Assembly (NCBI GenBank): GCA_023105745.1 | Contig: JALGQZ010000015.1 | Location: 18,142,499 to 18,206,498, forward strand | Source of the DNA: Austropuccinia psidii | Lineage: Eukaryota; Basidiomycota; Pucciniomycetes; Pucciniales; Sphaerophragmiaceae | DNA length: 64,000 bases | Direction: 5' to 3' | Shown: piece after piece, positions 45,361 through 57,943 of the stretch | Numbering within the stretch: position 1 is the stretch's first letter | How the letters are laid out: each line of letters starts with the position of its first letter | Made by a program: the position numbers and the translations under genes | The notes under the pieces: generated by a model | The model's input: only the letters and a program-made list of their open reading frames with translations | Databases searched by the model: none | Told to the model about the DNA's origin: nothing

Positions 45361-45790
45361 AGAATTCTTGACACCAGTATTCAGAATGCACAATTGTGCT
45401 CTGGAAGGAAAACTGTGAAGACCATTGAACACAACATGGTCTCCACTCAGGCTTTTCCCTGGCTGGGAAATTGGCCTGACAGTTGGGTAAGCTTGTTTTG
45501 AGGCCTTTTGATACAGGACTCAAGACTATGCTTCCCACCACAATAGGTACTAAGACCCTCTTTGATTCTTCTTTCTTTTTCAGAGTTAAAGAGCTTGAAG
45601 TCCTTATTCAACAAAGAAGAATGGGGCTTTTCCCTCTTCTGAAAATGTTCTTCTTCTTATGACTTGAACTTGAGGAACTCTGAGGATGAGAAGTACTTGA
45701 TCTTGGGGCTTCAGGTTTCTTCTCTTGATAGTGATTCTTCTCCTTTTTCCTTTCATGGTACCTGGTATCAAATTCCAGGGTAACGTCCAT
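45361..45790 (-). pseudogene. Ty3 gag C-terminus with damaged zinc knuckle
   Basis: After the stop at the end of the main gag frame, the same frame continues (M-D-V-T-L-E-F-D-T-R-Y-H-E-R) to 45608. It then shifts into a frame carrying S-T-Y-C-G-G-K-H-S-L-E-S-C. The C-x2-C-x4-H-x4-C nucleocapsid knuckle has lost its first Cys (Ser here). Confidence 0.75.
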
Positions 45791-46639
45791 TCAGTCTTGA
45801 AGAGAATCAATTCTTGAAGGATGGGAGGCCAATTGATCCAATCTCCTGGATGGCAATCCCTTCCTGAAATGATGAATGAGAGCCCTTTCACCCCAATCTC
45901 CAATTCTTGAAACCAAACTCCTGAAATCAGCTATGTACAGTGGGACATGGCCACCTTCCTTCATTCTTAGCGAATCCAATTCTGCTTCAGCTTTTCTGAC
46001 TTCATTTGGGTCACCAAATAGAGTGAAGAGTTGAGATTCAAAAAAAGGCCAAGAATTGAGAAGGTAATTGGAGTCTTGATTGGTGAGATTGGAAAGATAA
46101 GGCTCAATCCATTTTGCAGCCCTTCCAATGAGAAATGAAGTGGCATAAAGGACCTTCTTTCTGTCTTGAGAGAAGTTTGCCGGATCATTATGAAAAATTA
46201 ATTGGCATGACTGAAGGAAGCTTCTGACTTTGAAGGGCTGAGTCCCATCAAAGCATTCTGGTGCCTTCATAGATGGAGTCTTGAAGGCGGGTGGTCTTGA
46301 TGATTCAGAACAAGAAGCTGCTTGAAGATTGGCCATAATTTGAGTCATCTGCTGCATAATGGCCAATAAAGATGGCTCAGATTTATGAGAGACAGGCTGA
46401 TCAGACTGGGCTAGAGTTGGTCCTCCAGTACTTTGGGATGCCCCCACAGGAGCAGGAACACCTTCAGTACCATCAGACTCTTCCTCCTCCTCATCATCAT
46501 CTTCACCTTGAACCTTGAGACTGGTTCTAGAAAGTCCTGGAAAACTGCCAACCACTCCTGATAATGAAATTGATCTTCTTGGCCCTCTTCCTTCCTTCCT
46601 GGATGGTGCTGCTCCTTCCATGCGGGGTCCTCTATCCAA
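45791..46639 (-). pseudogene. Ty3 gag, capsid part
   Basis: The open frame covers a Pro/Arg-rich N-terminus, an acidic run (D-D-D-E-E-E-E-E), and the retrotransposon gag domain with F-D-G-T-Q-P-F-K-V-R-S-F-L and A-A-K-W-I-E-P-Y. The first ATG is at 46619-46621. The same frame is open upstream to about 46,790 with recognisable protein (P-A-R-Q-T-R-S-Q-A-R-A-Q-A-A) but no ATG, so the original start codon seems to be lost. It ends in a stop after S-L-Q-D (45,791) where related copies, as I recall, read through. Confidence 0.9.
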
Positions 46640-46790
46640 TTGGCCCCTCAGTTGAGGAACTGCTGGGGTTCCATCAAGAGAAACTCTTGGAGTTGGAGTG
46701 AGGGCAGCTTGAGCTCTGGCCTGAGATCTGGTTTGTCTTGCAGGAGGTGAATGTTCAATGGGAATGATTTCAGGAATAAAATATTAAAAT

Positions 46791-47450
46791 AAATGAATAA
46801 AATCAAAATATTTTTGAAGTACGGAATCAAAAATCAAATCTTGAGGAAATCAATGAATCATTTAAAATCTTCAGGTATGTCAATCAATCAAATTCAATAA
46901 AAATCAAATCTTGCAGAGAAAATCAATCAGTCAAATGAATTCTTGAGTCAAAATCAATCTATGTCAATTCTTGATGTGAAATTCAGCAAAATCAATGAAA
47001 AATCTTCAGGTAAGTCAATTTTCTTAAAGTCAATGTCAATTATATCAAATCAGTCAATCAAATCAATTATCAAGTAGATTCTTCCTGAAAATAAAAATTC
47101 TTGAGGAATAAAATCAAATTGAATCCTGATATGAAGAACGTGTCTGAATAATCTGATGAGTAATTTGAAAATCAAAATGAAAGGATGCCTGAATTATGGA
47201 TAAAATGAGATTGATGATTGAGATTAATATTGAAAAAGATAAACAAAAATGAAATTGGGTCAGCTTTCAATTTTCAGAATGAAGAATGAGTGAGAGAAAA
47301 TTGAGAGGTGACGAAGAATCATTAAATTCATAAGCGTTAAAGAGTCATAATTTCGATGAATGAATGAATGAAATTGATGAAGAATGAATGAATAAAATGA
47401 TGAAGAATTAATTAATAGAATGAAAATAAATCATGAGTTAATTAATATAA
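46791..47450 (-). other. 5' leader of the Ty3 element
   Basis: This lies between the 5' LTR and gag. It is rich in repeated TCAATCAA/AAATCAA words. Directly after the LTR, where the primer-binding site should start with TGG, the minus strand reads TTATATTAATTAACTC. No match to a tRNA 3' end is evident. Confidence 0.5.
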
Positions 47451-48954
47451 TGTCACAGGGGCTCTTATGGAGCAAGAGGGCCTGGCACTCAGGAATCAAG
47501 AACTCACTTGGAGGGCTCCAAAAGATAAGAAGAATAATAAAGATTGATTTCTTTAAAGAAGAAGAATGGAAAAGACAAGTATGCCAAAAATAAAGAAAAG
47601 ATAAGAATCCAAAGGCCAAAGATAATAAAATAAGCCAACCAAGTGAATCCTCAATTCACTGTTTCAACCTGCCAGAAAAGGATATGACCACCAATATCCA
47701 CTGACAGGCAAGGAAGAAAAGAGAAAGGGTGCTGAATGACTGACTTAAGATTATCAGTATTAACTTTAATAAGGTAAAAGAAAATAAAGATAATAATAAA
47801 TCCAATATCTTAATTAACTGGGGAAAAAGTCCCCAGGTGCTGAAAGGTGGCCAGTATACATGAAAGACTGAAAGACTGATCCTGGAAGGTGGATCACCGG
47901 CTGTATTGTCTGAATTGGGCCAATACAGTTCTGGCCATCTTGAAATTGAGCTGTGTGATTGAATTCCCACTGTGGAAGATTGAATTGGCCCAATTGGGCC
48001 AAGGACATACAGGTTGCTTGATTTACGCCTGTATGGACCAATTGAGTTGTCCAAGGAGTATTGAAATACTTGATGCCTTGACAACTGATTGAAAGACTAT
48101 CACCTCTGAGAATGCCCTTGGAATAATCCTGAATGAAATTGACAACCCAACTCCTGCAGGGCCAGGTGATTGAGATCCTTGAATGGTCTTCTGATTGCCG
48201 CCATGGATTGCCAGACTGATGAGTTGAAAAGTGCTCCTTTGAAATGGGCATTGGATTTTGGGACCTTGAGTTGGAATTGTGTAATTTGGTCCTGAAAACG
48301 TTGCCATTGAATTGCTGCGCAAAAATGGTGCATAATGGTATATAATACCATATATGCACCACTCCTGCAACCTTGAGTACAGGGTGCATGGAGGAATGGA
48401 AGAATTCCCCTTAAGTTGAGGGGAATGCTTGCTGAGCTGGTTTGGTGGCCTCTGGTGGTTTCCAGAGGCCATGGTGGTCCATGGCCAAAATTGGGTCCTA
48501 CGGGTTCTATGGCCATTTTTGGTGTCCAAGGAATTGATGGCTAAAATTGGCTCAGGTGGGTCCAATCGTGGTTTGGGACCCACCTGGCTTCCCCCTTTGG
48601 CCTTATTGGATCAGGCCAAATAGGGCCTAATTGGCCTACGGCCCACGGGCCGTCAAAGCTGTAGGGGGCCTAAATGGCCCAAAAAGGTCATTTAGGCCTA
48701 AACCCCCCTAATGAAAGGGGGTGGCCCAAAATGGAAGATGATGGCTAGGAGGCCTGGAGGCCCCTAGAAGACAAAAGGACCCCCCAGGCCCAAAATCAAA
48801 GATTAAGGCCTGGGGATCGGTGAGGTGGGAATTGGCCAAGGAGGCCAATGATGGCAGGATATGGCCTGAGGCCAGAAATGGCCAATAAGAGGTGTTATGG
48901 GGTTAGAATTGCCGCAACACCCATGGAGGAGGGTCAATCTTCGTGGTTGTGACA
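47451..48954 (-). repeat. 5' LTR (right in window), 1504 bp
   Basis: It is a direct repeat of 39493-41061 with the same TGTCACA and TGTGACA ends. Compared with the other LTR it lacks a short segment near 47,680 and a longer one near 48,890, and has an extra GGCC-rich segment near 48,640-48,720. The overlapping frames are incidental. Confidence 0.92.
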
Positions 48955-48959
48955 AGTAC
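48955..48959. repeat. Ty3 target-site duplication, right copy (AGTAC)
   Basis: It is identical to 39488-39492. Confidence 0.9.
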
Positions 48960-51900
48960 TTATAAGTAATCTGTTTCAGTTTTTCCCCCTCTTTTATTTA
49001 GTTTTAATTTGAACAATCACTTTGAAAGTGAATGTTTCTAAATAATGATTTTCTCATATATTATGAAGTCATAATTTTGGCAAGGTAGGATTCACTATGA
49101 AATTATTATTGAAACTTTCAATTTCTTAATCAAGTAAGTCATTCTACTTGAGAATCCTCAAATCATTTGAAACTAAAATGAGGCTTTGTATCAAGACTTT
49201 GTGATCCCATTAATTTCTAGCTGATTCTTTGTAAGCTTCATTACATTATATATACCTTAAGTGCACAAGTTTCTCAATTCATTATTAATTTTGAAGAATA
49301 TTTAGATATGAAGTTATATGAATTTCTTATAATATTCAGTTTTAAGCTCATAGTTGATAACTTCATGAGCTTACTGTTTTCAGATTCCAACCTCAACCAG
49401 GATAAAAATTAAATTCTATATTTATCATATTTTTAGGGCTTTGGCAAGCCCACATAACAATTTTGGTAAAAACACATAAGCCCTTATGTGTTTTTCAATT
49501 CTAATGTAGCTAAAAAGACCCATAAATGGTATAAGTGTCATTTTTATGTCATCTTGGATACTGTATATGGAATCGTTATGTCATTGTTGATTCCATGAAT
49601 GACACTGTTAATTGCACTAATGTTATAAGTTAAATTTTCAACTCCCTTAATGTCATGAATGGCATTTTTAATTTGCTTACAAACATGAACAAAAAACATA
49701 AAAAAATACTTTTTGGGCCTACAATTGTCCCACCCAGACAGATTCCCAAAACTATGGGCTTTTTTTTGATCCTCAAGAATCTTCCATTAATTTTCAAAAA
49801 AATTGCTGAGATTTCATAAGTGGGAAATGTTTTAATTAATTCCTCAAAAGGAATTTGCTATTTTGCTTAATTGGCAAATTTGAAAAGATTTGGGGATCTT
49901 GACATCTGATTTTAGAAGAAATATGGCAAAAAAATTGGAAAAATCCTCAAAACGAAGCCTGAGGGATTTTTTCTAAAAAAATTGGTAACTTATGTGTTTT
50001 GTCCATAAATTTGTAAAAGCCTTCTATTTCTGAGGTGGTTTTACCAGAACCCTTGTTTTAAGGCTTATGTCACTTAAAGCTCATGTAAATTGTGAATAAA
50101 TTTATTAGTTAATAGAATTTTTGGAAATTCTATTTAAAATGTATTGGTATTTAAAGCTCTATTGAATAAAAGAAACAAATTCCAAAGCAAATTATACTCA
50201 AATTCCTTCAAATATGAAAAACCTTAAGAATTTTCAAATCCATTACTTTGAAATTTTATTTTAGAATTCATTTATATTCTTTGTTTGATTTCTTTTTAAG
50301 TATTTTCTCACAATATATTTGATATCTTCTCATAAAAATATGTATTTCATTTGTGGAAGTGATCACTTGATTCAAAAAATATTTGTTTTCCTTTCTATAA
50401 ATACAAATAATATCACTATAGTAGTCAATATAAAAAATGAAATCAAATTTATTCAAAAATTATTTCAAAGGTTACTGACAAAGAAACTGCTACAAGTTTC
50501 TTTATCTTTAATTGTATTAGAAAAGAATTCAAGAATTAAATATCAAAGCATATTCTAATAAATCTTCCTCAAGAGAAAAATGGGTAAAAAAATCTCTCAG
50601 GGTTAATTTGTAAACTAAATCCCAATTTTCATGGTGATGGAAGTTTTTTCTATCCACTTTTGGTGTTATTTAAAAGTAAAAAATGTTTTAATTATTATGA
50701 ATTTTTTTCAAAATGTATCAAGATATAAGGAATTCTTCTAAAAACTTTATAAATTCATTTAGTTCCTTCTTAAAGTAAGCTGGAGCTGAAATATTCAAAT
50801 TTTCAGAGGAATAATACAAAGAATAATAATTTATTTATCCACATTTTCATTAATAAGAGTATTTTTGAGGAATTTGAAAAATTATAACAGAACTCAGACC
50901 CATTATGATATTCAAAGATACAGATTTAGTTCATAATTTAGTCTTAATATTTCTCATTTCAACCCTATAAGACACTTTTTTATATTGAATTCAGACTTCT
51001 AGGTCAAAGAAAATCTATGATGATTGGATAGGTAAAATGAAACATTTTATTTAGTCTTTGAAATGATATGAAGCTGTTAAATGTAGGTTTTACTTGTTCA
51101 AAGCCATCCAAGCTTCCCTGCTTATTATGATATCAACATTTTTAAATTAGGGACCATAAAATCTCATAAAATCTGGTCCATAGTGAAATCACATTCTGAA
51201 TTTATACTTTAGCTGAACTCTCAAAATGAGGATTTTTTGTGAGGAATAATCATAATTGTGTTTTTCTGAAAAAAATCTCATAACAATTTTCCTTTTAATT
51301 AACTCATTTTTACTTGAATTTAAAATTGAAATATATAAAAAATCTTAAAGTTGAAGTTGAAAAACTTATGTAAAAAAGTTAAATATATACATAATTACAG
51401 GAAATTCCACCTTTTTTGATGATAATTCTAAATTTGATTCAATATTTAATGTATTTCTAAAAAATTTTCAATTATATAGAGAAGTAAACTATGGGTGAAA
51501 TAAAAATCTATTCAAATAAAATGAAAATTTATGATTTGAATTATTTTCTTTCTTAAAACTCAATTTATTGATTTTTTTCTTATTTAATTGAAGTGAAAAA
51601 TTAGTTTAGTAAAAAAATACTTACCTAAATATTGATCTCAATCTATTCCAAAATTAAATTGAATCCAATTGAATAAATAACTTAAATAAAATGATGATTA
51701 TAATTATTTTCAATTGAGTTTCCTTTTAATGAGGAAAAAAAAATTCATTTTAACAGAATATTTCTTTTTTTGGAGGCATATTCAATTTTATTATGATATT
51801 ATTAATAATATTTTATCTTAGTCTTTAATTGGAAGTTAAGTAATTTAATTTTATATTTGTGCATTTTTTCTCCTTCTTTGGGTAATGAGAAAATAAATAG

Positions 51901-54900
51901 CCATAAGTAAAAAAATAAAAATTGAATTCAATTGAATGATCAGAAAAAAGAAGATTTTAAATGTCATAAGATTATGATTGTTTGAAATTTTTGGTGAATA
52001 TTTAAATATGATTGAAATCTATCCTTTATTGAATTAAGTCTTATTATTTAATTCTTAGCTTTTTACATACTTACAATAGATTCATTCATATTCCTCTAAG
52101 ATTTATTCAGTTGATTATTCTTTTCCAGGAAGGATATTTCATTGTACCAAAATACAAATTTCAATTTTTTTTAACTTTAACCTTGAGTACATACTTCAAT
52201 TAATTAATAATATATTTTGAATTTATCAATTTTATATTTATAATTTTTTCATCATTTAATCCTACAATATGTGAATTATATAATTTTTTTCAATATTCAT
52301 TTATTTATTGTTTCTTACTCTTTGTTACTTTGATTCAAATGATATTAATCCATTTATCAAGAACCTATAAGTCACAATTTCAATTAATACCCTTGTTACT
52401 TGAAATATTTATTCAAATTTTCGAAATTATTCCTTTAATAAATAACTCCTTGTGGAAATTTCTTTCAAGTATTTCTAATCTGATTAGCGTAAATTATGTT
52501 TTCTTTTTATTTAATGATTTCATTTTGAACTTTTTTTAATGTGATTTTAATTCTATTTTTGATAAATTGATTCTTAATTTACATTTTTTCAGGAAAAATA
52601 GGAGATGTATTAGTGCTATAAGCTTTTGTTCAAAATAGTTAAGCTTATTATTTTTTTGAAGGATATTTTTAGATATCTATATAATATCTTCAAAATAATT
52701 TATAATACAATACCCTTTAGTAAAGTTAAAAATACTAACCCATTTTTTGACAAGCTAAAGTCAAAAATTGAATTAAGCTATTCCTTTGTGAGGGTTATGA
52801 AAGTAATAAAAAAGATAATTATTTATTGGAGTTGATATTTGAATCCAAAAGAAAAAACAATCAAGGCGGATATAGTTAATGGGTTCACCAAACATATTAG
52901 CCACCCTCAGAGCTGAAAAATATTGAGCTAATTAAGTGTTGTATCTTGAGCTCAAAACACATCAACATATTTCAATTTTTTGAAGTTAAATCACATTCTC
53001 AATTGAGCTTTTACCACATGAATTTTAATATAAATTAGACCTGGAAATGGCTTAGAAAATTGAGGTTAGGGTTAAAAGCCTAACTTCCTTAGCAGGAATT
53101 CTCATCTGCAGCACCAATTACACTTTCAGTAAAAAGGAATTCACCTCTTCTCATTTACTTTCTATATTAATATTATCCAGTCATATTTCAATCCCATGCC
53201 ACCCAAACAAATTCTTGCTTAAAAATGATCTAAATATAATTCCAAATCCTCTAGAAATCCTAAAAATTTCAATTATTTTTCTATAATAAACTGGATAAAA
53301 GTAAAGCAGAACTTTGAATCCTTTTTTTGAGCTTATGCAAAGAGATTAGTATGATTCCCACCATTTTGAAGTAAAATGGGATTTCAATTGATGGCCAATG
53401 AAGTCAATAAGAGGACCATAAATTGATTGAATCTTACACCAAACAATATTCAAGACAAATGGTTCAGTTATAAAAATAAATATATTACATTAAATAATGT
53501 TCAGAAATAATATTGTGCTGGAGTTTATGATGATTAAAACAAAAAGGAAATTCATACAATGTCTTGAAAAGTGGAAACCCTTTTTCTGTGCTATAAGATA
53601 ATGGATGGGCCTTTTTATGAAAAACCAAATATAAAATCAATGAAAATTTGTAATCTGAAAATTTTAAATGAAGATAATTAAGCCAATATTGAGATATCTT
53701 TTCATACTAATGATCTATGTGATATCTCCTCTATATATTCAGCACATACTGAAGTTTATGGGTAAATTGGTAGGTAAAATAAGCACATATCTCCCAAAGG
53801 AGCTCAAATGATTGTGAAAACAAAGAGATATATTCTTATAGGTCAACAGGAGAGGATTGAGATTAAGGAGCTTCTGTATTAAAATTCTCTTTTTTATTTT
53901 TTCTCACACCTTGCTAATTTTTTTGGAATTCAGATAAGCAGAGGCAATAAGCATACCCATTAGGTAAGTTTACAGATTGATACAAATGTCTTCATGTATA
54001 TTAATTATGATTTTTTTAATGAATGAGAAAAGGTAAAATAATTTTTTAAGCCTTTCTTTTCACCTCCATTTAAAAATAATATCAAAAAAGAATACCAAGA
54101 GTGGTTAATTGAAAAAAGGACAATGATTATCTCATGATATCATATGCATGCATGAGGATAGGAAGAAATAATTTTGCATTATGGAAATGGATTTTTTCTG
54201 AGATCATTATTTCAAATGGCACATAATTAAAGTGAAACTGAAAGATTTATTTGGAAGAAAATTCACCCAAAGGAGGAGAAATAATTTTGATATTGAGTGT
54301 CTTGAGCAGGCTGAAATCCAAAAATAAACAGGAATTTAATCCTAAATTTAAAAAGGAAAATGAATTTGATTTTGAGGGAAAGAAATTCAAAAAAAAGAGA
54401 AATTTTGAAAAGCAAAAGCTACATCTTTGATTCAATTTCAATAAGGGTCAAAAACCATGAGCTTACCATTTCAATATTACTATCAAGTTGGTCAGAAACA
54501 GAGATTCATTTCATGATTAATTTAATTAAAAAGAAATAATTGTATTGATAGTATATTCTTGTGTGTTTTTTGCTTTGATATATCTTAAATGAGATATATA
54601 TGAAATTCTTGTTTGGTGTTCCATTAATTAATGATTATTAAAAAGCTCATATCACTTGTGGATCACTGAAGTTTTTATTATTTGAAGTCATGTGGAAGCT
54701 TCAATATCTATTAGGGGTGATTGATGTATTATATGAAGGATTTGATAGGTATTAGTGGGAATTTATATTCTCAACAATATAAAAACAAATAGCTAATATT
54801 ATCGAAATTTGTCAAACTCATATTTTTAGAAGTACAAAAACTTTCTAATATTTTGGAAACATGCATATAAATTCCTGATCATGAATCAGTGCTACTATGA

Positions 54901-56084
54901 ATAGAGATTTTGTTATAATGAGTAAAATACTTTTCCCTCAAAATTAGCTGATATATGCCACTATTTCAAGAAAAATCAACTTCATATTCTCAAGAAAGAG
55001 AAAACATCAATCTTATACCCTCTTAGTTGTATTAGTATTGGGTGATTCATTAATTCTATTTACTTGTCTCCACAATCCAGCTTACACAGCTGAAGAATAA
55101 AGTTCTTTATGTAGGACATTATGATATTGGCTTTTAGTAATAGTTAAATATGATGAAAATTCTTTAGGAGTAGAATAAGCCTTAATAGTATTGGAAAAAG
55201 GTGGAATTAATTTCCTTTAAAGCTGAACTCCTATTCTGGCTATCTTTGGCTCTTTTTTATTCCAAAATTTGATATTTTTATCTTTCTTATTCATCCATAA
55301 AATGCAATACTTTCATTCCTAATCATTTATTTCTTTCATCAAACAGGACACATCTCACCTCAAAGTATCTTCTCAGTAGTTTCTACTTTATGTAATAAAA
55401 TTTTCTCTAATAACAAGCTCTGTGAAGCTTTATTCTATTTTATTAAATATTCAAGTGTAATTCAAGAAAATGGTAGTAAATCTATGATGGAAATCAAAGC
55501 TCTGTTTGGGGAAAAGACATGGGTGAACTTGGAGAAAATGGTGCAAAATCTAACATCATTCTTAAAAAATAAAAAATAATCTCCTGAAATCCCAAGATTT
55601 TTATAATTTTGGATTGAGTGGTTTTTATTTTGGGAATTCCTTCTTTCAAATTTTGTAAGGGGGGCATCAGATAATGCATAAGAAATTGAAATATTACCAT
55701 CTGAATTATAGGAGGTTTTCAACAGGTCGTAAATTGAAAATTATTTTATAAGAAAGCTATTTAATAAAAAATATCAGTTTGATAAAAATTATTAATATTA
55801 AAAACCAATATTGGAAAAACTTTATTCTATGTTGGGAACTACCTATAAGCTGCACCTATGAAGTATATGATATGATCACAGATCTTATAAGGCCACTTAT
55901 GGGAAGATATATCGTTAATATTCGATTTCAATTTCATAGATCAGGATTGATATAATGACTTCATTTTCCTTTATCTATTTTCTTTTCTTTCAATAGCCTC
56001 AGAAACTCACTTCCTATTTTTACTGGATACATAATTATTGAATTGAAGTGTTTTTCTAAATAACAAAAATAAAGAAGAAACTAA
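48960..56084. other. Long AT-rich gene-poor stretch
   Basis: About 7 kb with no frame of protein-like composition. 49,430-50,050 is slightly GC-richer and repeats the word ATGTCAT/GTCATT several times. It also holds a perfect 13-bp hairpin, AAAAACACATAAG / CTTATGTGTTTTT (49468-49495, 2-nt loop). The remainder, notably 51,300-52,700, is strongly AT-rich. Confidence 0.4.
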
Positions 56085-56915
56085 GAAAAAACTCTAGAAA
56101 AAGACTCACCTTTTTGGGTTTTTTCCAAGAAAACAAAAAATAAATTGAAATAAAACTGAATAAAACAAAATAAAACACAATAAAATGAAATAAAACAAGA
56201 TAAAAAATATAAAACAAAATAAAATAAAACAAAATAAAATGCAATAATATGATATAGAAAGGAGTAAAAAGGAATAAATTCAAATGAAATAAAATGAAGT
56301 AAAAACTGGAAAAAGGAGTTTCAGTAAGTATGTCTTCTAGAGCTTAAGAGAGCAAGACCAATTCAAAATGAAACTTACTTTTTTTATCTTTTATCCAAAA
56401 GATGGAAAATAAAATACAAAAGGACCTTCAGAAATTAGCAAAAATACCTCCCAGAGGCTGTGAGAGTGAGATTGAGAAAAAAAACTAAAAAAAGACTCAT
56501 ATTTTTTTGGTTTTTCTAAAAAAGAAAAAAAAGAAAACCTAAAAAAAGGAAGGTTAGTAGGTATGCCTGCTTGAGGCTATTAGAGTGAGAAAAATCAATT
56601 AAAACCAGAAAAAAACTTGCATTTTCTTCTGGTTTTTTGAAAAAGAAACAATTAAAAGGAATAATAATGATAATAATTTCAAGTAAAAGGGCCTCCTAGA
56701 TGCACCAAAAGTGAGAGGGAGAAAAAAAAGCCAAAACCCTCACTTTTCTTATTTTTCTCTTAAAAAAAATAATAAAGAAATAAAAAAATAACTGGAGAAA
56801 AGATTGAGTAAAAATTACTCCTGGAGGCCATGAGAGTGAGAAAAATTGTTTGGGCTTTTTAACAAAAAATGAAGTCAAAACCTGCAGTCTGAATGCCTCC
56901 TACATGAAAGGAGGG
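56085..56915. repeat. Tandem array of 114-126-bp A-rich units with GAGGCTGTGAGAGTGAG core
   Basis: Cores resembling GAGGCTGTGAGAGTGAG start at 56340, 56454, 56573, 56699 (weak) and 56824. Each is preceded by a CCTCC-type word (making a small hairpin with GAGG) and followed by GAAAAA, a GACTCA/ACTTGCA word, TTTTTT-GG-TTTTT and poly-A. An earlier partial unit with GACTCACC and TTTTTTGGG starts near 56,085. It is followed by a pentanucleotide tract (AAAAT/AAAAC) at about 56,135-56,260. The minus-strand F/I/L-rich frames here are noise. Confidence 0.75.
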
Positions 56916-57497
56916 TTGAATTACAACAAAAGGACCTCAAATTACTGCCTTTTTCCATGAAAATAATTAATCATATCAAAAAATTGATCCTTTAATCAAA
57001 AATACTCAAGAGTTATGTTGAGAAAAATGTAATTTAAATTCTTTGTTTTTTCCCAAAGGATTTGGGTTTATCCCAATAAGTGGACCCTCATTTATCATTT
57101 GCAGTTATAGTTGGTCCTTGTCATCATATATATTGAGCCATTGTTCCCAAATTTGCTCAAACAAATTATGTAATACTATACAGGTCATAACCCAATTCAC
57201 AAAATTTGGAATATTTTCAGGTCCTTCCATTTGAAATTGCATTTCCTGTAAACTAGATCAATCACCAGAGTGAATCAGAATTCAAGCTGGAGAACTTGAC
57301 TTGGATTTGTGTGTCCATAAAGCACAAGAAATCCATGCAGGCTTCAAGAAGAATTTGAGATAATTCCATTCCCTTTTCATGGAACAGTAATCACCAAGGC
57401 AACTCACTATTCAAGAAGTGTCACTTTATGTGGAGTCACACAGAGTTGAAGCACCCAAACTTGACCCTTGAATCAAGTGGAGGGCATGAGGTATTGT
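56916..57497. other. Spacer between two tandem arrays, no gene seen
   Basis: It is moderately AT-rich. The plus-strand frame 57043-57234 has no recognisable domain. 57,240-57,480 is rich in CAAG/CACCAG words and less AT-rich than its surroundings. Confidence 0.35.
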
Positions 57498-57943
57498 AGC
57501 TCTGGACCTCAAGCAGGGGTAATTACTGAAGCTCTGGACCTCTGGAGGGGTTACATAATGCAGCTCTAGACCTCAAGTGGGGGTACTTACACAACTCTGG
57601 GTCTCTTTTGGGGTCACATACTGCAACTCCAGACCTCCAGTGGGATTATATACTGCATCTCAAGACTTCAAGCAGGGGTACTTACTGGAGCTCTGGACCT
57701 TGAACAGGGGTACTTAATGCAGCTCAGGACCTCAAGGGGGAGTGCTTACTGAAGCTCCGTACCACAAGAAGGGGTTCTTATTGCAGCTCCCGACCTCAAG
57801 AAGGGGTGTTAATTTCAGCTCCAGACCCCAAGCAGGGGTACTTCATTCAGCTCCTGACCTCTAGGGGGCAGACGTATTGTAACTCTGGACCTCAAGAAAG
57901 GTCAGTCCTCCAGCTCTGGACCTCAATGAGGACACTTGAATAA
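57498..57943. repeat. 32-bp minisatellite, 14 copies
   Basis: Units begin with AGCTCTGGACCTCAAG and continue with CAGGGGTACTTACTGC. Starts are at 57498, 57530, 57562, 57593, 57625, 57657, 57689, 57721, 57753, 57785, 57817, 57849, 57881 and 57912. The spacing is 32 bp in eleven of thirteen steps and 31 in two. Copies differ at many positions, yet the period is almost fixed. It is much more GC-rich than the flanks. Since 32 is not a multiple of three it is not a coding repeat. Confidence 0.93.

Larger units (their letters stand above)
39493..48954 (-). mobile_element. Full-length Ty3/gypsy chromovirus-type LTR retrotransposon, inactivated
   Basis: The 9.46-kb element has direct LTRs at both ends (TGTCACA...TGTGACA), a perfect 5-bp target duplication, and on the minus strand gag, protease, reverse transcriptase, RNase H, integrase and a C-terminal chromodomain in that order. 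The order RT-RH-INT identifies Ty3/gypsy and the chromodomain places it with chromoviruses, which target chromatin marks. It has an in-frame stop at the gag C-terminus and several frameshifts, so it cannot encode its full polyprotein. The sequence of gag closely resembles elements I associate with Austropuccinia psidii. Confidence 0.95.

Noticed and set aside
57498..57943. CRISPR array
   Set aside because: Units abut one another without unique spacers, all positions vary, and the context is eukaryotic.
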